Below, piece after piece: positions 16,601 to 25,426 of a stretch of DNA of 55,180 nucleotides. Under the pieces are notes generated by a model that saw only the letters and a list, made by a program, of their open reading frames with translations, was not told the origin of the DNA and made no database searches. A program made the position numbers and the translations under genes. Each line of letters opens with the position of its first letter. The stretch's first letter is position 1. Location of the stretch: contig NZ_CALISE010000009.1 of the NCBI RefSeq assembly GCF_938041965.1, positions 1-55,180 of the forward strand, given 5' to 3'. Origin of the DNA: an uncultured Mogibacterium sp. (GTDB lineage: Bacteria; Bacillota; Clostridia; Peptostreptococcales; Anaerovoracaceae).

Positions 16601-17494
16601 ATGGCAAAGGTTACAGAAGGTTACATGCCTTTTCTCGGTTACGAAACTTATTACAGAGTCGTAGGTGAGAGAAAAGAAAATGGCAAAGCACCGCTCATCT
16701 GTTTGCACGGTGGACCTGGTTCAACACACAACTACTACGAGGTTCTAGATAATCTCGCAGATGATGATGATCGCCAGATCATTATGTACGACCAGATCGG
16801 CTGCGGAAATTCGTATCTAGATGGTCACAAGGAACTATGGACTCAGGATACATGGCTAGATGAGCTAGAGGCTCTAAGAGAGCACCTAGGACTAGACGAG
16901 TGTCATATCATCGGACAGTCTTGGGGTGGCATGATGCAGATTGCGTACGCTATCGAAAGAAAGCCTAAGGGTGTTAAGTCATTCGTTATTTCCAGTGGAC
17001 ATCCATCAAGCAGCCTCTGGGAGAAAGAAGGTCTAAGACGTATTAAGATGATGCCAGAGCACATGCAGGATGCGATTAATCACGCGCTTGAGACTGGAGA
17101 GTTCTCAGGAGAGGCTTATGATGAAGCAGTGGCTGAGTATATGCACAGATACTGTGACTACTGGATTGGCGAAGCTGCACCAGAATGCTGTACACGTCCT
17201 AAGAAGGCTGGCGGCGAGGCATACCTATACGGATGGGGCCCAAATGAGTTCGCCCCTACAGGTTCGCTAAAGGACTTCGAGTATGTTGATAGACTAGGCG
17301 AGATTAAGATTCCTTCGCTAGTATGCAGCGGAATCTCCGATCTCTGCTCACCGCTAATAGCTAAGACTATCGCAGATGGAATTCCAAACTCAGAGTGGAT
17401 TCTCTGGGAGAACGCAAGACACACATGCTTCGTAGACAGACACGATGATTACTGCAAAGTGCTCATCGAGTGGCTTAACAAGTACGATAAGTAA
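16601..17494 (+). CDS. Proline iminopeptidase (alpha/beta hydrolase)
   Basis: Removes N-terminal proline from peptides. The oxyanion-hole motif HGGPG is at residues 36-40, the nucleophile Ser107 sits in GQSWGG, and the catalytic Asp and His lie in GISDLCSP and ENARHTCFVDR near the C-terminus. The 297-aa size and the DQIGCGNS segment are typical of family S33 prolyl aminopeptidases. With the two M24 peptidases upstream it completes a set able to dismantle proline-containing peptides. Ends at a bidirectional terminator (17549-17577). Confidence 0.93.
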   Translation: MAKVTEGYMPFLGYETYYRVVGERKENGKAPLICLHGGPGSTHNYYEVLDNLADDDDRQIIMYDQIGCGNSYLDGHKELWTQDTWLDELEALREHLGLDECHIIGQSWGGMMQIAYAIERKPKGVKSFVISSGHPSSSLWEKEGLRRIKMMPEHMQDAINHALETGEFSGEAYDEAVAEYMHRYCDYWIGEAAPECCTRPKKAGGEAYLYGWGPNEFAPTGSLKDFEYVDRLGEIKIPSLVCSGISDLCSPLIAKTIADGIPNSEWILWENARHTCFVDRHDDYCKVLIEWLNKYDK

Positions 17495-17548
17495 TTGGCA
17501 TCCCCGAAACTAGCTGATTAATTCGTAAGCATGCAAACATTGCAAAAG

Positions 17549-17577
17549 AAAAAGCGCAGCGATCGCTGCGCTTTTCT
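17549..17577. terminator. Bidirectional terminator between the peptidase and lipoprotein genes
   Basis: A perfect stem AAAAGCGCAGC / GCTGCGCTTTT with a GATC loop, positioned between convergent genes. Confidence 0.85.
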
Positions 17578-17599
17578 AGTGGTCAATTATTTGTACGTT

Positions 17600-18196
17600 T
17601 TATCTGTATTCATAGTGTCCCGGCACATCGACCTTCCATTCCTGTTTAGTAACCCAGCCTTTAGGGAGATGATCCCCCTTGCACTCGAAGTTAGGATCGG
17701 TTTTGCGTTTCTCGGCTATGTACTCATTACGGTGTGCAGCTTGTTCAGCAGGACTATTAAACTCTCTTCCGCACCTACATTTGAAAACCTTCTTCTGTTC
17801 GTAGTGACCTTGTTCTGGAACCCAGACCTTGTGCTTAGCTGCTACTGATGATGAACTGGAAGAGGAACTTGAAGTACTTGAGCTGCTTGAAGAACTTGAT
17901 TTCTCATTCTTCTTACTCTTATCCTTTTCCTTGTCTTTGCTCTTATCCTTGGATTTTTCTTTATCCGAGCCATTTCCTACGCTTGAACTTAATGAACTAT
18001 CAGAACTATCTGAAGCCCCCTTGCTATCGGTAGAAGCAGCTTTTGTCTGTTTGTACTTCTTCGCATTAGAGTTCTCTTTGGACGCAGCTGAATCACAACC
18101 TGTGAGAGCTACTGCGATAATCAGAAGCATCGATAAGATGAAGGCAATTCCAATTCGCCCACGATTCTTTATTCTCAATTTAGAAATTCTGCCCAT
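17600..18196 (-). CDS. Ser/Lys-rich lipoprotein with a C-terminal Cys-His module
   Basis: The N-terminus has a basic stretch, a hydrophobic helix and lipobox ALTGC with Cys34 as the lipidation site. Residues about 40-115 are a low-complexity Ser/Lys/Asp linker, including a long Ser run, of the kind that spans the cell wall. The C-terminal 80 residues carry two related tracts (KVWVPEQGHYEQKKV and the terminal VPGHYEYR) around FKCRCGREF and an AAH..NEY segment, suggesting a small zinc-ribbon-like module. Function unknown. A ribosome binding site (AGGGGAT) precedes the ATG. Convergent with the peptidase genes and divergent from the giant surface protein. Confidence 0.8.
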   Translation of the reverse strand: MGRISKLRIKNRGRIGIAFILSMLLIIAVALTGCDSAASKENSNAKKYKQTKAASTDSKGASDSSDSSLSSSVGNGSDKEKSKDKSKDKEKDKSKKNEKSSSSSSSSTSSSSSSSSSVAAKHKVWVPEQGHYEQKKVFKCRCGREFNSPAEQAAHRNEYIAEKRKTDPNFECKGDHLPKGWVTKQEWKVDVPGHYEYR

Positions 18197-18424
18197 AATT
18201 TTCTCTATCCCCTATGTATATCTTATTTACCTCATGTCATCTAAATATATAGATATATAGAAAACATACGCACATACCTGCGGTTAAATAAAAATATCTG
18301 TTATTATAGCATTTAAAATCGCTTCTTCATCCCAAGAAAGTAGACTATAAGTATTATCAATACAAGCCTCATTATGTATATGAAACTTCAATCTGAATAT
18401 TTATGCAGGCAGAGAGCAATGACG

Positions 18425-18453
18425 TTCGATACATTGTAAAATGTACAGATAAT
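18425..18453 (+). promoter_or_regulatory. Promoter of the giant surface protein gene, with operator-like palindrome
   Basis: -35 TTCGAT (18425-18430), 17-bp spacer, -10 GATAAT (18448-18453). The spacer is filled by a perfect inverted repeat TACATT-GTAA-AATGTA (18430-18445), a position where a repressor would block polymerase. The rest of the 18197-18508 gap shows only AT-rich sequence. Confidence 0.45.
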
Positions 18454-18508
18454 ATTACATAAACATCTTATATTCATCGCACATTTAATGGAAAAGAAGG
18501 ACAAAGAC

Positions 18509-21500
18509 ATGAAGAAAATTTTGCTTTCGCTCCTATTAGTGGTGACCTTAGCGATTCCACTGCCCGCATTTGCGGAGACAACGGGAGCAGAATCTCAGAC
18601 TGGAGCTGAGGCGCAGACAGAAGCGCCTTCAAGCACTAGCGCTGATTCCGAGAAATGGACTAGTGAGGATTTCACTTACACAGACATGAGCAAGACTATT
18701 TACGGGTGTGACTATACCAGAACCGTAAATATCGAAGGAAAGGCGATAAGTGGCTTCTCGGCAAAGGGAGAAGCTAAGTTTGCCAAGAACAAGAAACTCG
18801 TGCTGCCATCAAAGGATGATAAGGGTAATACGCTCGTTGGTGTTGCTAGCAATGCGTTCCAGAAGAAGGGCGTTGAGTCGGTAACTTTCCCGTCGGGTAT
18901 GCTTGCATCATACAACGATACAGTTACGCACAAGATTACTCGCAGGGGTAACTTCGTGATTGCAGAGGGGGCATTTGAAGGAAACAACTTGACAAATGTA
19001 AACCTGCCGGACGGCGTGCTTGCAGTTCTTCCAAACGCATTCATGAACAACAAGATTAAGACTGTAACCCTGCCGAGAACTATCTGGTGGCTCGAGACAC
19101 AAGCGTTCTCTAACAACCAGATCAGCAAGGTTAATTTTCCGCTGACAACATACTTTCAGCTGGAAATGCATGGCATGACCTTTGCAAATAACAAGATTAA
19201 GTCTGTCAGACTGCCCGACTATACAGCAGTAGTTAACAAGTTTGTATTTGTTGGGAATCCGGGTATGGAAGAGCTTTCGGCAGAGGGCAAGGCTGCGCTC
19301 AAAGGCAATTTTGCAAATAGCGGCGTGGTATACATGTACTCTGAGAACTACGATCATAAGAATATGGATAGAATCCATACGACGGACAAGACGACCGCTA
19401 ATACTAAGTCTTGGGTACAGAAGCTAATCACAAACGAAGGAACTCCGGAAACCACCAACAAGGACACTGAGTCGTGGAATGTAAATGACTTTACATTTGA
19501 CGGGCAGAAGATAACCGGTCTCAGCGAGAGTGGTAAGGCGAAGCGCAAGGTTAACAAGGATCTCGTGCTCCCTGACTATAATTCGGAGCTGGATAAAGTT
19601 ACCGAGATTGCGGATACGGATTCGGCAACTGGACTATTTGCAACTCCGGACGAGAAGTTCGATTCTGTAACACTTCCTATGGACCTAGAGAAGGTTGGCA
19701 AGAACGCATTCCGCGATTCGGGACTCAAAGAGGTGGCTTTCTCACCAGTCCTCAAGAGCATTGGAGATACTGCGTTCCAGGGTAATGGCATCAAGACTGT
19801 AGTTCTGCCTGATACATTGACGTCGCTAGGCAGGGGCGCATTTGCGACAAATCCTACGCTTGAGAAAATAGACCTACCTAATGGGCTGACAGAGATTCCT
19901 GACAGCGCATTCGGTTGCAGTGATAACAAGAACTGGATGGCAGGACTCACTTCAATTGAGATTCCAGCTAGTGTCAAGAAGATAGGTGCTAGAGCGTTTG
20001 CAGGAAACAACTTCTCGAGTATCACAGTTCCTAAGGGTGTTACAGAGATTGGTGACTATGCTTTCGCTACCAAGAACTACCTTCTGAAGGATGCTGAAAT
20101 ATGTAAGCTCGAGCTACCAGAGGGACTTGCATCTATCGGTAGATATGCGTTTAGAAATAAGAAAATAGCCGAAGTTAAGCTTCCAGCAACTGTTGAGGCA
20201 CTGCCAAAGAACGTGTTTGCGAAGGAAGTTACTTCCGTATCAGGAAAGACAGAGGCATATAGCCTAGTGACAAAGGTGTATGTTGACGACGTTGCAAAGT
20301 ATACAGATGCAAACAAATTTCCAAAATCTGAATTCCACAAGATACTCTCTGACGACGTAAACGTGTGGAATGCAGAGGATTTCACATACGCAGACATTAC
20401 TCTAGACAGCAACAATTCACCTGCACCAGCACAGGACAATATGAATATCATCACCGGAACTATCCACGTTGTAAGCGGCCTCACAGACAGCGGTAAAGCA
20501 AAACTCGCAAACAACAAGAACCTAGTAGTCCCAGCTGTAGATGATGATGGACATAAAGTTCAGGGTGTTGGTACTAGCGCTTTTAAGGGACTTGGCCTAG
20601 AGAGCGTTGAGCTACCTAAGAATGTTAAGGCCCCAAGCAATGGTCTATGGGATAGCTCCGTGACTACGCGAGGAGACTTCTTTATCGGAGCAAGTGCATT
20701 TCAGGGCAACAGCCTGACAGAGCTTACAGTTCCAGAAGGAGTAATCTATATCGGAAGCAACGCATTCAGCAAGAACAAGCTTAAGTCGGCTCGCTTCCCA
20801 TCGACACTTATGATGATCGGTAATGGGGCATTTGCTACGAATGAGATTTCAAACCTTGATTTCTCTAAGACTACGGATTATCCGCTCTCTATCGATAACA
20901 TGGCGTTTGCTATTAACAAGATTGAATCGGTTCAGCTGCCTGATAAAACCGAAAAGGTGTCGAAGTGGGCATTCCTCAGAAATGCAGGAAAGACTCCTGT
21001 TACAACGGGCAATACTAACGAGAAAAAGGGTGGCATCGTGTACATGTACATAAATGACCCAGGCGCACTCGTTGAGGATATCGGAAATGGCAAGTCTAAC
21101 GTACAGCTATTAAAGGCGAACCAGAACATTCCAAGTGACGAATCTCCTTGGAATAGTGATGATTTCACATATAATGCTGCTGGAACTGTGGTTATAGGAC
21201 TAACAGAATCCGGTAAAGCTAAGCTCAAGAAGAATGACACACTCGTGATTCCTGAGACTAGCACAAGCGGAGTTAATATAGTTGCAATCGGGGACGGTGT
21301 TAACAATGCGCTTGCTAGTAACGGTCAGATTGGAACATTTGGATTTGCAGATGCGGGTAAGGTATATGTGCCAAAGACTGTCAAGCTGCCATCGACAATA
21401 AAGCAGATTGGCGACTTTGCATTTGCAGGGACTATCGACAACACGGCTAAGAAAGTCTACGGTGTATCGAAGGTCAACTTGCCAGACGGACTTGAGGCGA

Positions 21501-24500
21501 TTGGCAACTCTGCATTCCTCAATGCTAGGCTAACATCCATCGTCCTTCCAAATTCTGTTACAAAGCTCGGAACTGGTGCATTTAACGGAACTGATTTGGC
21601 AGAGAAGATAGTTATCTCGAAGTCGCTGAAGGAAATACCTGACGTGGCATTCGGCAGAACTAATGACACAGTAGGACTTGCCGATAAAGTAGCAGTTACT
21701 GATATCGTAATCCCTGAAGGTGTTACAGATATTGGCAGAAGAGCGTTTGTGGGCTGCAAAGCCACTACAGTTAGCCTCCCAGAGAGCCTGAAGAAGATAG
21801 GTGATAATGCATTCATGAATAACCAGCTTGCAGAAATCACTATTCCTGGCAGCGTTACGAGCATAGGAAGGTCTGCGTTTGAGAAGACTGCAGAGGCAAT
21901 TCCATCTTCACTCAAATCACTAAAGCTTAGAGAGGGATTTAACGGGACTGTTGGATCAAATGCGTTCAGAGGACAGCTTTTGTCATCGGTCGAGCTACCT
22001 AAGTCATTCACGAATATTAGCGGAATAGACAAGAGGGCATTTAGAGATAACCCAGTTAAACCGACGCTGCTTACAGATAGCAAGTCGGTGGTGGACGCTT
22101 ATAACAACCTCCCTAACAAGGCGGATCTCACATACGTTATCAAGTATGACAACCTAGTTGGCAGCGGCTGGACTAGCGAGGACTTCACATATAGCGCTGA
22201 CGGAGCGACTATCACGGGTCTTACGGCAAGCGGAATTGCGAAGAGAAACGGTGGAAACCACAACCTAGTTCTTCCAAATGAATCACCATCAGGCGTGGAG
22301 ATTACGGCTATAGGTGATGCTGCATTTGCGATCCCTGAAGCAGAGGTAACTGTTGGAAAGTACGAGTTCACTTCGGAGAACGGATTTGAATCGGTTAAGC
22401 TGCCTGCTAAGCTGAAGTCTATCGGCGCAAGAGCCTTCGAATACAACATGCTTAAGGGTGTCGACCTCGAGTCGGCTGCAGAGCTAACGAAGATTGGAAC
22501 CAGCACATTCCACGGCAATCACATCGTGAAGCTACACATTCCAGATTCAGTTAATGAGCTCGGCGAGGGAGCTTTCACAGCGAATTCAATCGTTGACCTG
22601 AAGCTATCTAGGAATGTTACAAAGATTCCGCAGGCTGCATTCTCGATGAACATTCGTCTTCGTGAGATTGAGATTCCGAACACAGTTACAGAGATCGGTC
22701 AGATGGCATTTGCAGGAGCTAGACTTGAATCACTCAATATCCCAGCATCTGTCAGAAAGATTGGTGAGAAGGCGTTCCACCTCCATCACCTAACAGAGCT
22801 GACTATACCTGGGACAGTTAAGGAGATCGGGGATTCTGCATTTGAAGGAACATATAAGTCTCTGACGCTGACAAGCCTCAAAATCGAGGAAGGCGTTGAG
22901 CACATCGGAAAGTTCGCATTTAAGGAAGGTCTCCTAACAAGCGTTGACCTACCAAAGTCACTCAAGACTTTAGGTAGTGAGCCTTTCATGAACAACACAG
23001 GAACTGATGCAAACCACGTCGTAATCTTGAGAACTGTAAATCCTGACCACCTGGCATTCAACACTGGTGCAACAACTCACCGTGTGATGATGTCCAAGGC
23101 GATGATTACATTCGATGCAAATGGCGGCACAGTTGAAAAGGGTTACGCTGTACTCGATGACAACGGCAGAGTAGATAGCCTACCAACACCGACAGCTCCA
23201 GATGCACTGCATGAATTCGAAGGCTGGTTTACAGAGCGTGAAGGTGGCAAGAAGGTAACTGCATCCGAGAAGTTCGATGATGGAACAAAGCTATATGCTC
23301 ACTGGAAAGAGAATACTTCCTGGAATGAAAAGGACTTCACTGCTAATGGAGATACGATCACCGGTCTATCAGAGGTAGGAAAGGCAAAGCTCGCTGTAAA
23401 TCCAAATCTCAAACTTCCTGCGGTAGTAAATGGTACTGCAATTAAGAAGATAGGAACTGGAGCATTTGCTCCTGCTAAGACGGGTGGAAATCCAATCAAC
23501 TCGGTAGTAATCCCTGAGGGTGTAACTGAGATTGGACAGGCGGCATTCTCTGGTGCAAATCTAAAGTCACTAGAGCTTCCAAAGTCAGTGAAGGCAATCG
23601 GCAAAATGGCATTTAGCGGCGCTCCTCTTGAGAACATTGAGTTCTCCGAGGGTCTTGAAAGCATCGGCGACAATGCATTTGAAGGACACAAGCTCGCCAA
23701 GGTTAAGCTGCCAGATAGCCTAAAGACAATCGGCAAGTCTGCGTTCAAGAGCAGGTCGCCAGAGCGTGCAAGCATCAAGGAGGTTGAGCTCGGTAAGTCG
23801 CTGCAGTCGATAGGAAGGGAGGCATTTGCTAACCAGAACATCAAGGAGATAAAGGTACCAGAGACACTAAAGGATGTTCCTGCTAACACATTCAAAGGCA
23901 ACGTTTTGGATGGTAAGGATGCTAAGGTTAAGCTAATATCTTCTAATAAAGATCAGCGCAAGGGTACTGGTGCTTATACTAACTTTAAGGTAAAGGATCC
24001 AGCGGCAACCTTCTATGTACCATATAAGGTGGAGCTTCTATCCAATGACGAAGATGCCAAGACTACAGAGCTAACCACCGATGAAAACGGAAAGGTTACG
24101 CTAAACGCGCTGCCTGACAAGGATGCGTGCACGACATTTGAAGGCTGGTTCACAGCTAAGACCGGCGGCACTAAGGTAGATGGTGTAGAGGCGTTTACAG
24201 AAGACACTAAGCTATATGCACACTGGCTAGTGAGCCATGACCTCGAGGAGATTGCAGCAACTGCGCCAACAACTGAGGCAGATGGAAATATCAAGTACTG
24301 GCACTGCAAGAAATGCGATAAGTACTACCGTGATAGCGATGCGAAGCATGAGATCAAGAAGTCCGAAACAGTGATTCCGAAGATCACTTATAACTTCGAG
24401 ACTGGAGACAATGCGCTCTGGACAAAGGGCGATGGCGACCTCCTATTCGTCGTAAAGCGTAGCGTGGACGATGCGAATACATTTGACATCTACTATGACG

Positions 24501-24880
24501 ATAAGGTTCTCCTAGATGGAAATGAGCTCGTAAAGGATGTTGACTATACAGTTGTAAAGGGGAGCGTAAGAGTTACCCTTAAGAAAGCAGTTCTCGATAG
24601 ACAGAGCACAGGTAGCCATACCTTGACAGTCGCTTTCAAGGACAAGAGAGGTGGAGCTTCGACAAGCTTTACTATCAGAACTAAGAATCAGCCAATTGTA
24701 AATGGCAGTACTTCAAGTTCAAATGGTAACAGAAATGCGAGAGCTAAGTATCGCGGATACAGAGTATCCAGAGCCGTAAAAACTGGTGATACAACAGCAA
24801 TTGCGCTGTATCTGGCTATGATAGCTATTGCGTCAGGCTCACTCGCAGTATTCTCAAGGAAGAGGAAGAGAGCGAAGTAG
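18509..24880 (+). CDS. Giant BspA-like leucine-rich-repeat surface protein
   Basis: A secreted, cell-wall-associated protein of about 2123 aa. It has a signal peptide (MKKILLSLLLVVTLAIPLPAFA), many BspA/TpLRR-type repeats ('IGxxAFxxxxLxxVxLPxxVxxIG'), two InlB/Flg_new-type domains ending in EGWFTxxxGGxK...LYAHW (about 1530-1600 and 1840-1907), a Cys-containing tract with CKKCDKYY, an Ig-like stretch, and a C-terminal VKTGDT motif, hydrophobic helix and RKRKR tail as a sortase-type signal. Six large modules begin with W(T/N)xxDFT...GLxxxGKAK at residues about 50, 323, 620, 881, 1221 and 1605. Start 18509 is preferred over 18488 because AAGGA lies 7 nt upstream. Such proteins typically serve adhesion and coaggregation. 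No sortase gene is in the window. Confidence 0.92.
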   Translation: MKKILLSLLLVVTLAIPLPAFAETTGAESQTGAEAQTEAPSSTSADSEKWTSEDFTYTDMSKTIYGCDYTRTVNIEGKAISGFSAKGEAKFAKNKKLVLPSKDDKGNTLVGVASNAFQKKGVESVTFPSGMLASYNDTVTHKITRRGNFVIAEGAFEGNNLTNVNLPDGVLAVLPNAFMNNKIKTVTLPRTIWWLETQAFSNNQISKVNFPLTTYFQLEMHGMTFANNKIKSVRLPDYTAVVNKFVFVGNPGMEELSAEGKAALKGNFANSGVVYMYSENYDHKNMDRIHTTDKTTANTKSWVQKLITNEGTPETTNKDTESWNVNDFTFDGQKITGLSESGKAKRKVNKDLVLPDYNSELDKVTEIADTDSATGLFATPDEKFDSVTLPMDLEKVGKNAFRDSGLKEVAFSPVLKSIGDTAFQGNGIKTVVLPDTLTSLGRGAFATNPTLEKIDLPNGLTEIPDSAFGCSDNKNWMAGLTSIEIPASVKKIGARAFAGNNFSSITVPKGVTEIGDYAFATKNYLLKDAEICKLELPEGLASIGRYAFRNKKIAEVKLPATVEALPKNVFAKEVTSVSGKTEAYSLVTKVYVDDVAKYTDANKFPKSEFHKILSDDVNVWNAEDFTYADITLDSNNSPAPAQDNMNIITGTIHVVSGLTDSGKAKLANNKNLVVPAVDDDGHKVQGVGTSAFKGLGLESVELPKNVKAPSNGLWDSSVTTRGDFFIGASAFQGNSLTELTVPEGVIYIGSNAFSKNKLKSARFPSTLMMIGNGAFATNEISNLDFSKTTDYPLSIDNMAFAINKIESVQLPDKTEKVSKWAFLRNAGKTPVTTGNTNEKKGGIVYMYINDPGALVEDIGNGKSNVQLLKANQNIPSDESPWNSDDFTYNAAGTVVIGLTESGKAKLKKNDTLVIPETSTSGVNIVAIGDGVNNALASNGQIGTFGFADAGKVYVPKTVKLPSTIKQIGDFAFAGTIDNTAKKVYGVSKVNLPDGLEAIGNSAFLNARLTSIVLPNSVTKLGTGAFNGTDLAEKIVISKSLKEIPDVAFGRTNDTVGLADKVAVTDIVIPEGVTDIGRRAFVGCKATTVSLPESLKKIGDNAFMNNQLAEITIPGSVTSIGRSAFEKTAEAIPSSLKSLKLREGFNGTVGSNAFRGQLLSSVELPKSFTNISGIDKRAFRDNPVKPTLLTDSKSVVDAYNNLPNKADLTYVIKYDNLVGSGWTSEDFTYSADGATITGLTASGIAKRNGGNHNLVLPNESPSGVEITAIGDAAFAIPEAEVTVGKYEFTSENGFESVKLPAKLKSIGARAFEYNMLKGVDLESAAELTKIGTSTFHGNHIVKLHIPDSVNELGEGAFTANSIVDLKLSRNVTKIPQAAFSMNIRLREIEIPNTVTEIGQMAFAGARLESLNIPASVRKIGEKAFHLHHLTELTIPGTVKEIGDSAFEGTYKSLTLTSLKIEEGVEHIGKFAFKEGLLTSVDLPKSLKTLGSEPFMNNTGTDANHVVILRTVNPDHLAFNTGATTHRVMMSKAMITFDANGGTVEKGYAVLDDNGRVDSLPTPTAPDALHEFEGWFTEREGGKKVTASEKFDDGTKLYAHWKENTSWNEKDFTANGDTITGLSEVGKAKLAVNPNLKLPAVVNGTAIKKIGTGAFAPAKTGGNPINSVVIPEGVTEIGQAAFSGANLKSLELPKSVKAIGKMAFSGAPLENIEFSEGLESIGDNAFEGHKLAKVKLPDSLKTIGKSAFKSRSPERASIKEVELGKSLQSIGREAFANQNIKEIKVPETLKDVPANTFKGNVLDGKDAKVKLISSNKDQRKGTGAYTNFKVKDPAATFYVPYKVELLSNDEDAKTTELTTDENGKVTLNALPDKDACTTFEGWFTAKTGGTKVDGVEAFTEDTKLYAHWLVSHDLEEIAATAPTTEADGNIKYWHCKKCDKYYRDSDAKHEIKKSETVIPKITYNFETGDNALWTKGDGDLLFVVKRSVDDANTFDIYYDDKVLLDGNELVKDVDYTVVKGSVRVTLKKAVLDRQSTGSHTLTVAFKDKRGGASTSFTIRTKNQPIVNGSTSSSNGNRNARAKYRGYRVSRAVKTGDTTAIALYLAMIAIASGSLAVFSRKRKRAK

Positions 24881-24925
24881 TCATTCATAGTATATATTTG
24901 CTTAATAAAGGATGATTTATTAGCT

Positions 24926-24962
24926 AACAGGCAGAATTTCAAAAAATCTGCCTGTTTTTTAA
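24926..24962 (+). terminator. Terminator after the giant surface protein gene
   Basis: Stem AACAGGCAGA / TCTGCCTGTT with an A-rich loop, followed by a long T run. Confidence 0.9.
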
Positions 24963-24982
24963 TTTTTTGTAAAAAAGCGAAT

Positions 24983-25032
24983 GCGCAAAGTGACAAAACC
25001 ACATTGTGTCGGCGTGGTCACTTTGCATGATT
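24983..25032. other. Bulged inverted repeat in the 24963-25426 intergenic region
   Basis: ATGC(GC)AAAGTGAC pairs with GTCACTTTGCAT, with an inner CAC/GTG pairing around a GTGTCGG-containing loop. No T tract follows, so it is not a plain terminator. It may be a structured RNA or a protein site. The surrounding sequence to 25190 is AT-rich with nothing else recognised. Confidence 0.35.
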
Positions 25033-25190
25033 ACTATATATTGTGTCAAAAAATTTAAACTTCCCAACATATATGATGCATAAATTCGAATAAACTTGTC
25101 GTAAACTGACAAAAAACAAAAATTTTTAAAGCAAATCACCAAATTCCGATAAAAAATTATCAAAAACTAATTTTCTTGAAACTTGCCCAT

Positions 25191-25219
25191 TTGACATATA
25201 AATATCTATAAATGATAAT
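25191..25219 (+). promoter_or_regulatory. Promoter of the Gate-domain membrane protein gene
   Basis: -35 TTGACA (25191-25196), 17-bp spacer, -10 GATAAT (25214-25219). The start codon is at 25427, so the transcript carries a leader of about 200 nt, with a small CTCCTT/AAGGAG hairpin near 25356-25369 and no recognised riboswitch. Confidence 0.6.
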
Positions 25220-25426
25220 AATTCCAACGGGTATAGCAGCTCAAATGATATCTAAGGATTAAATGGGCGCATGGAATATATAAGAAAAATACTTTAATCA
25301 AGACAATATATCGAGACAATATAGTGAACTAATTATCAAAACCATGCATACCAAACTCCTTGTAAGGAGCTGTTATTAACAAGCGTAATAAAAATAATAG
25401 ACTTATATGAAAGGAAGGTATCACCA

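Noticed and set aside
17829..18260. Plus-strand frame opposite the lipoprotein gene
   Set aside because: Reverse reading of the Ser/Lys linker gives Leu/Glu runs; the minus-strand lipobox, ribosome binding site and terminator favour the lipoprotein.
21457..22083. Long minus-strand frames opposite the surface protein
   Set aside because: They arise from the repetitive LRR codons read in reverse; hydrophobic-Ser low-complexity products with no homology.
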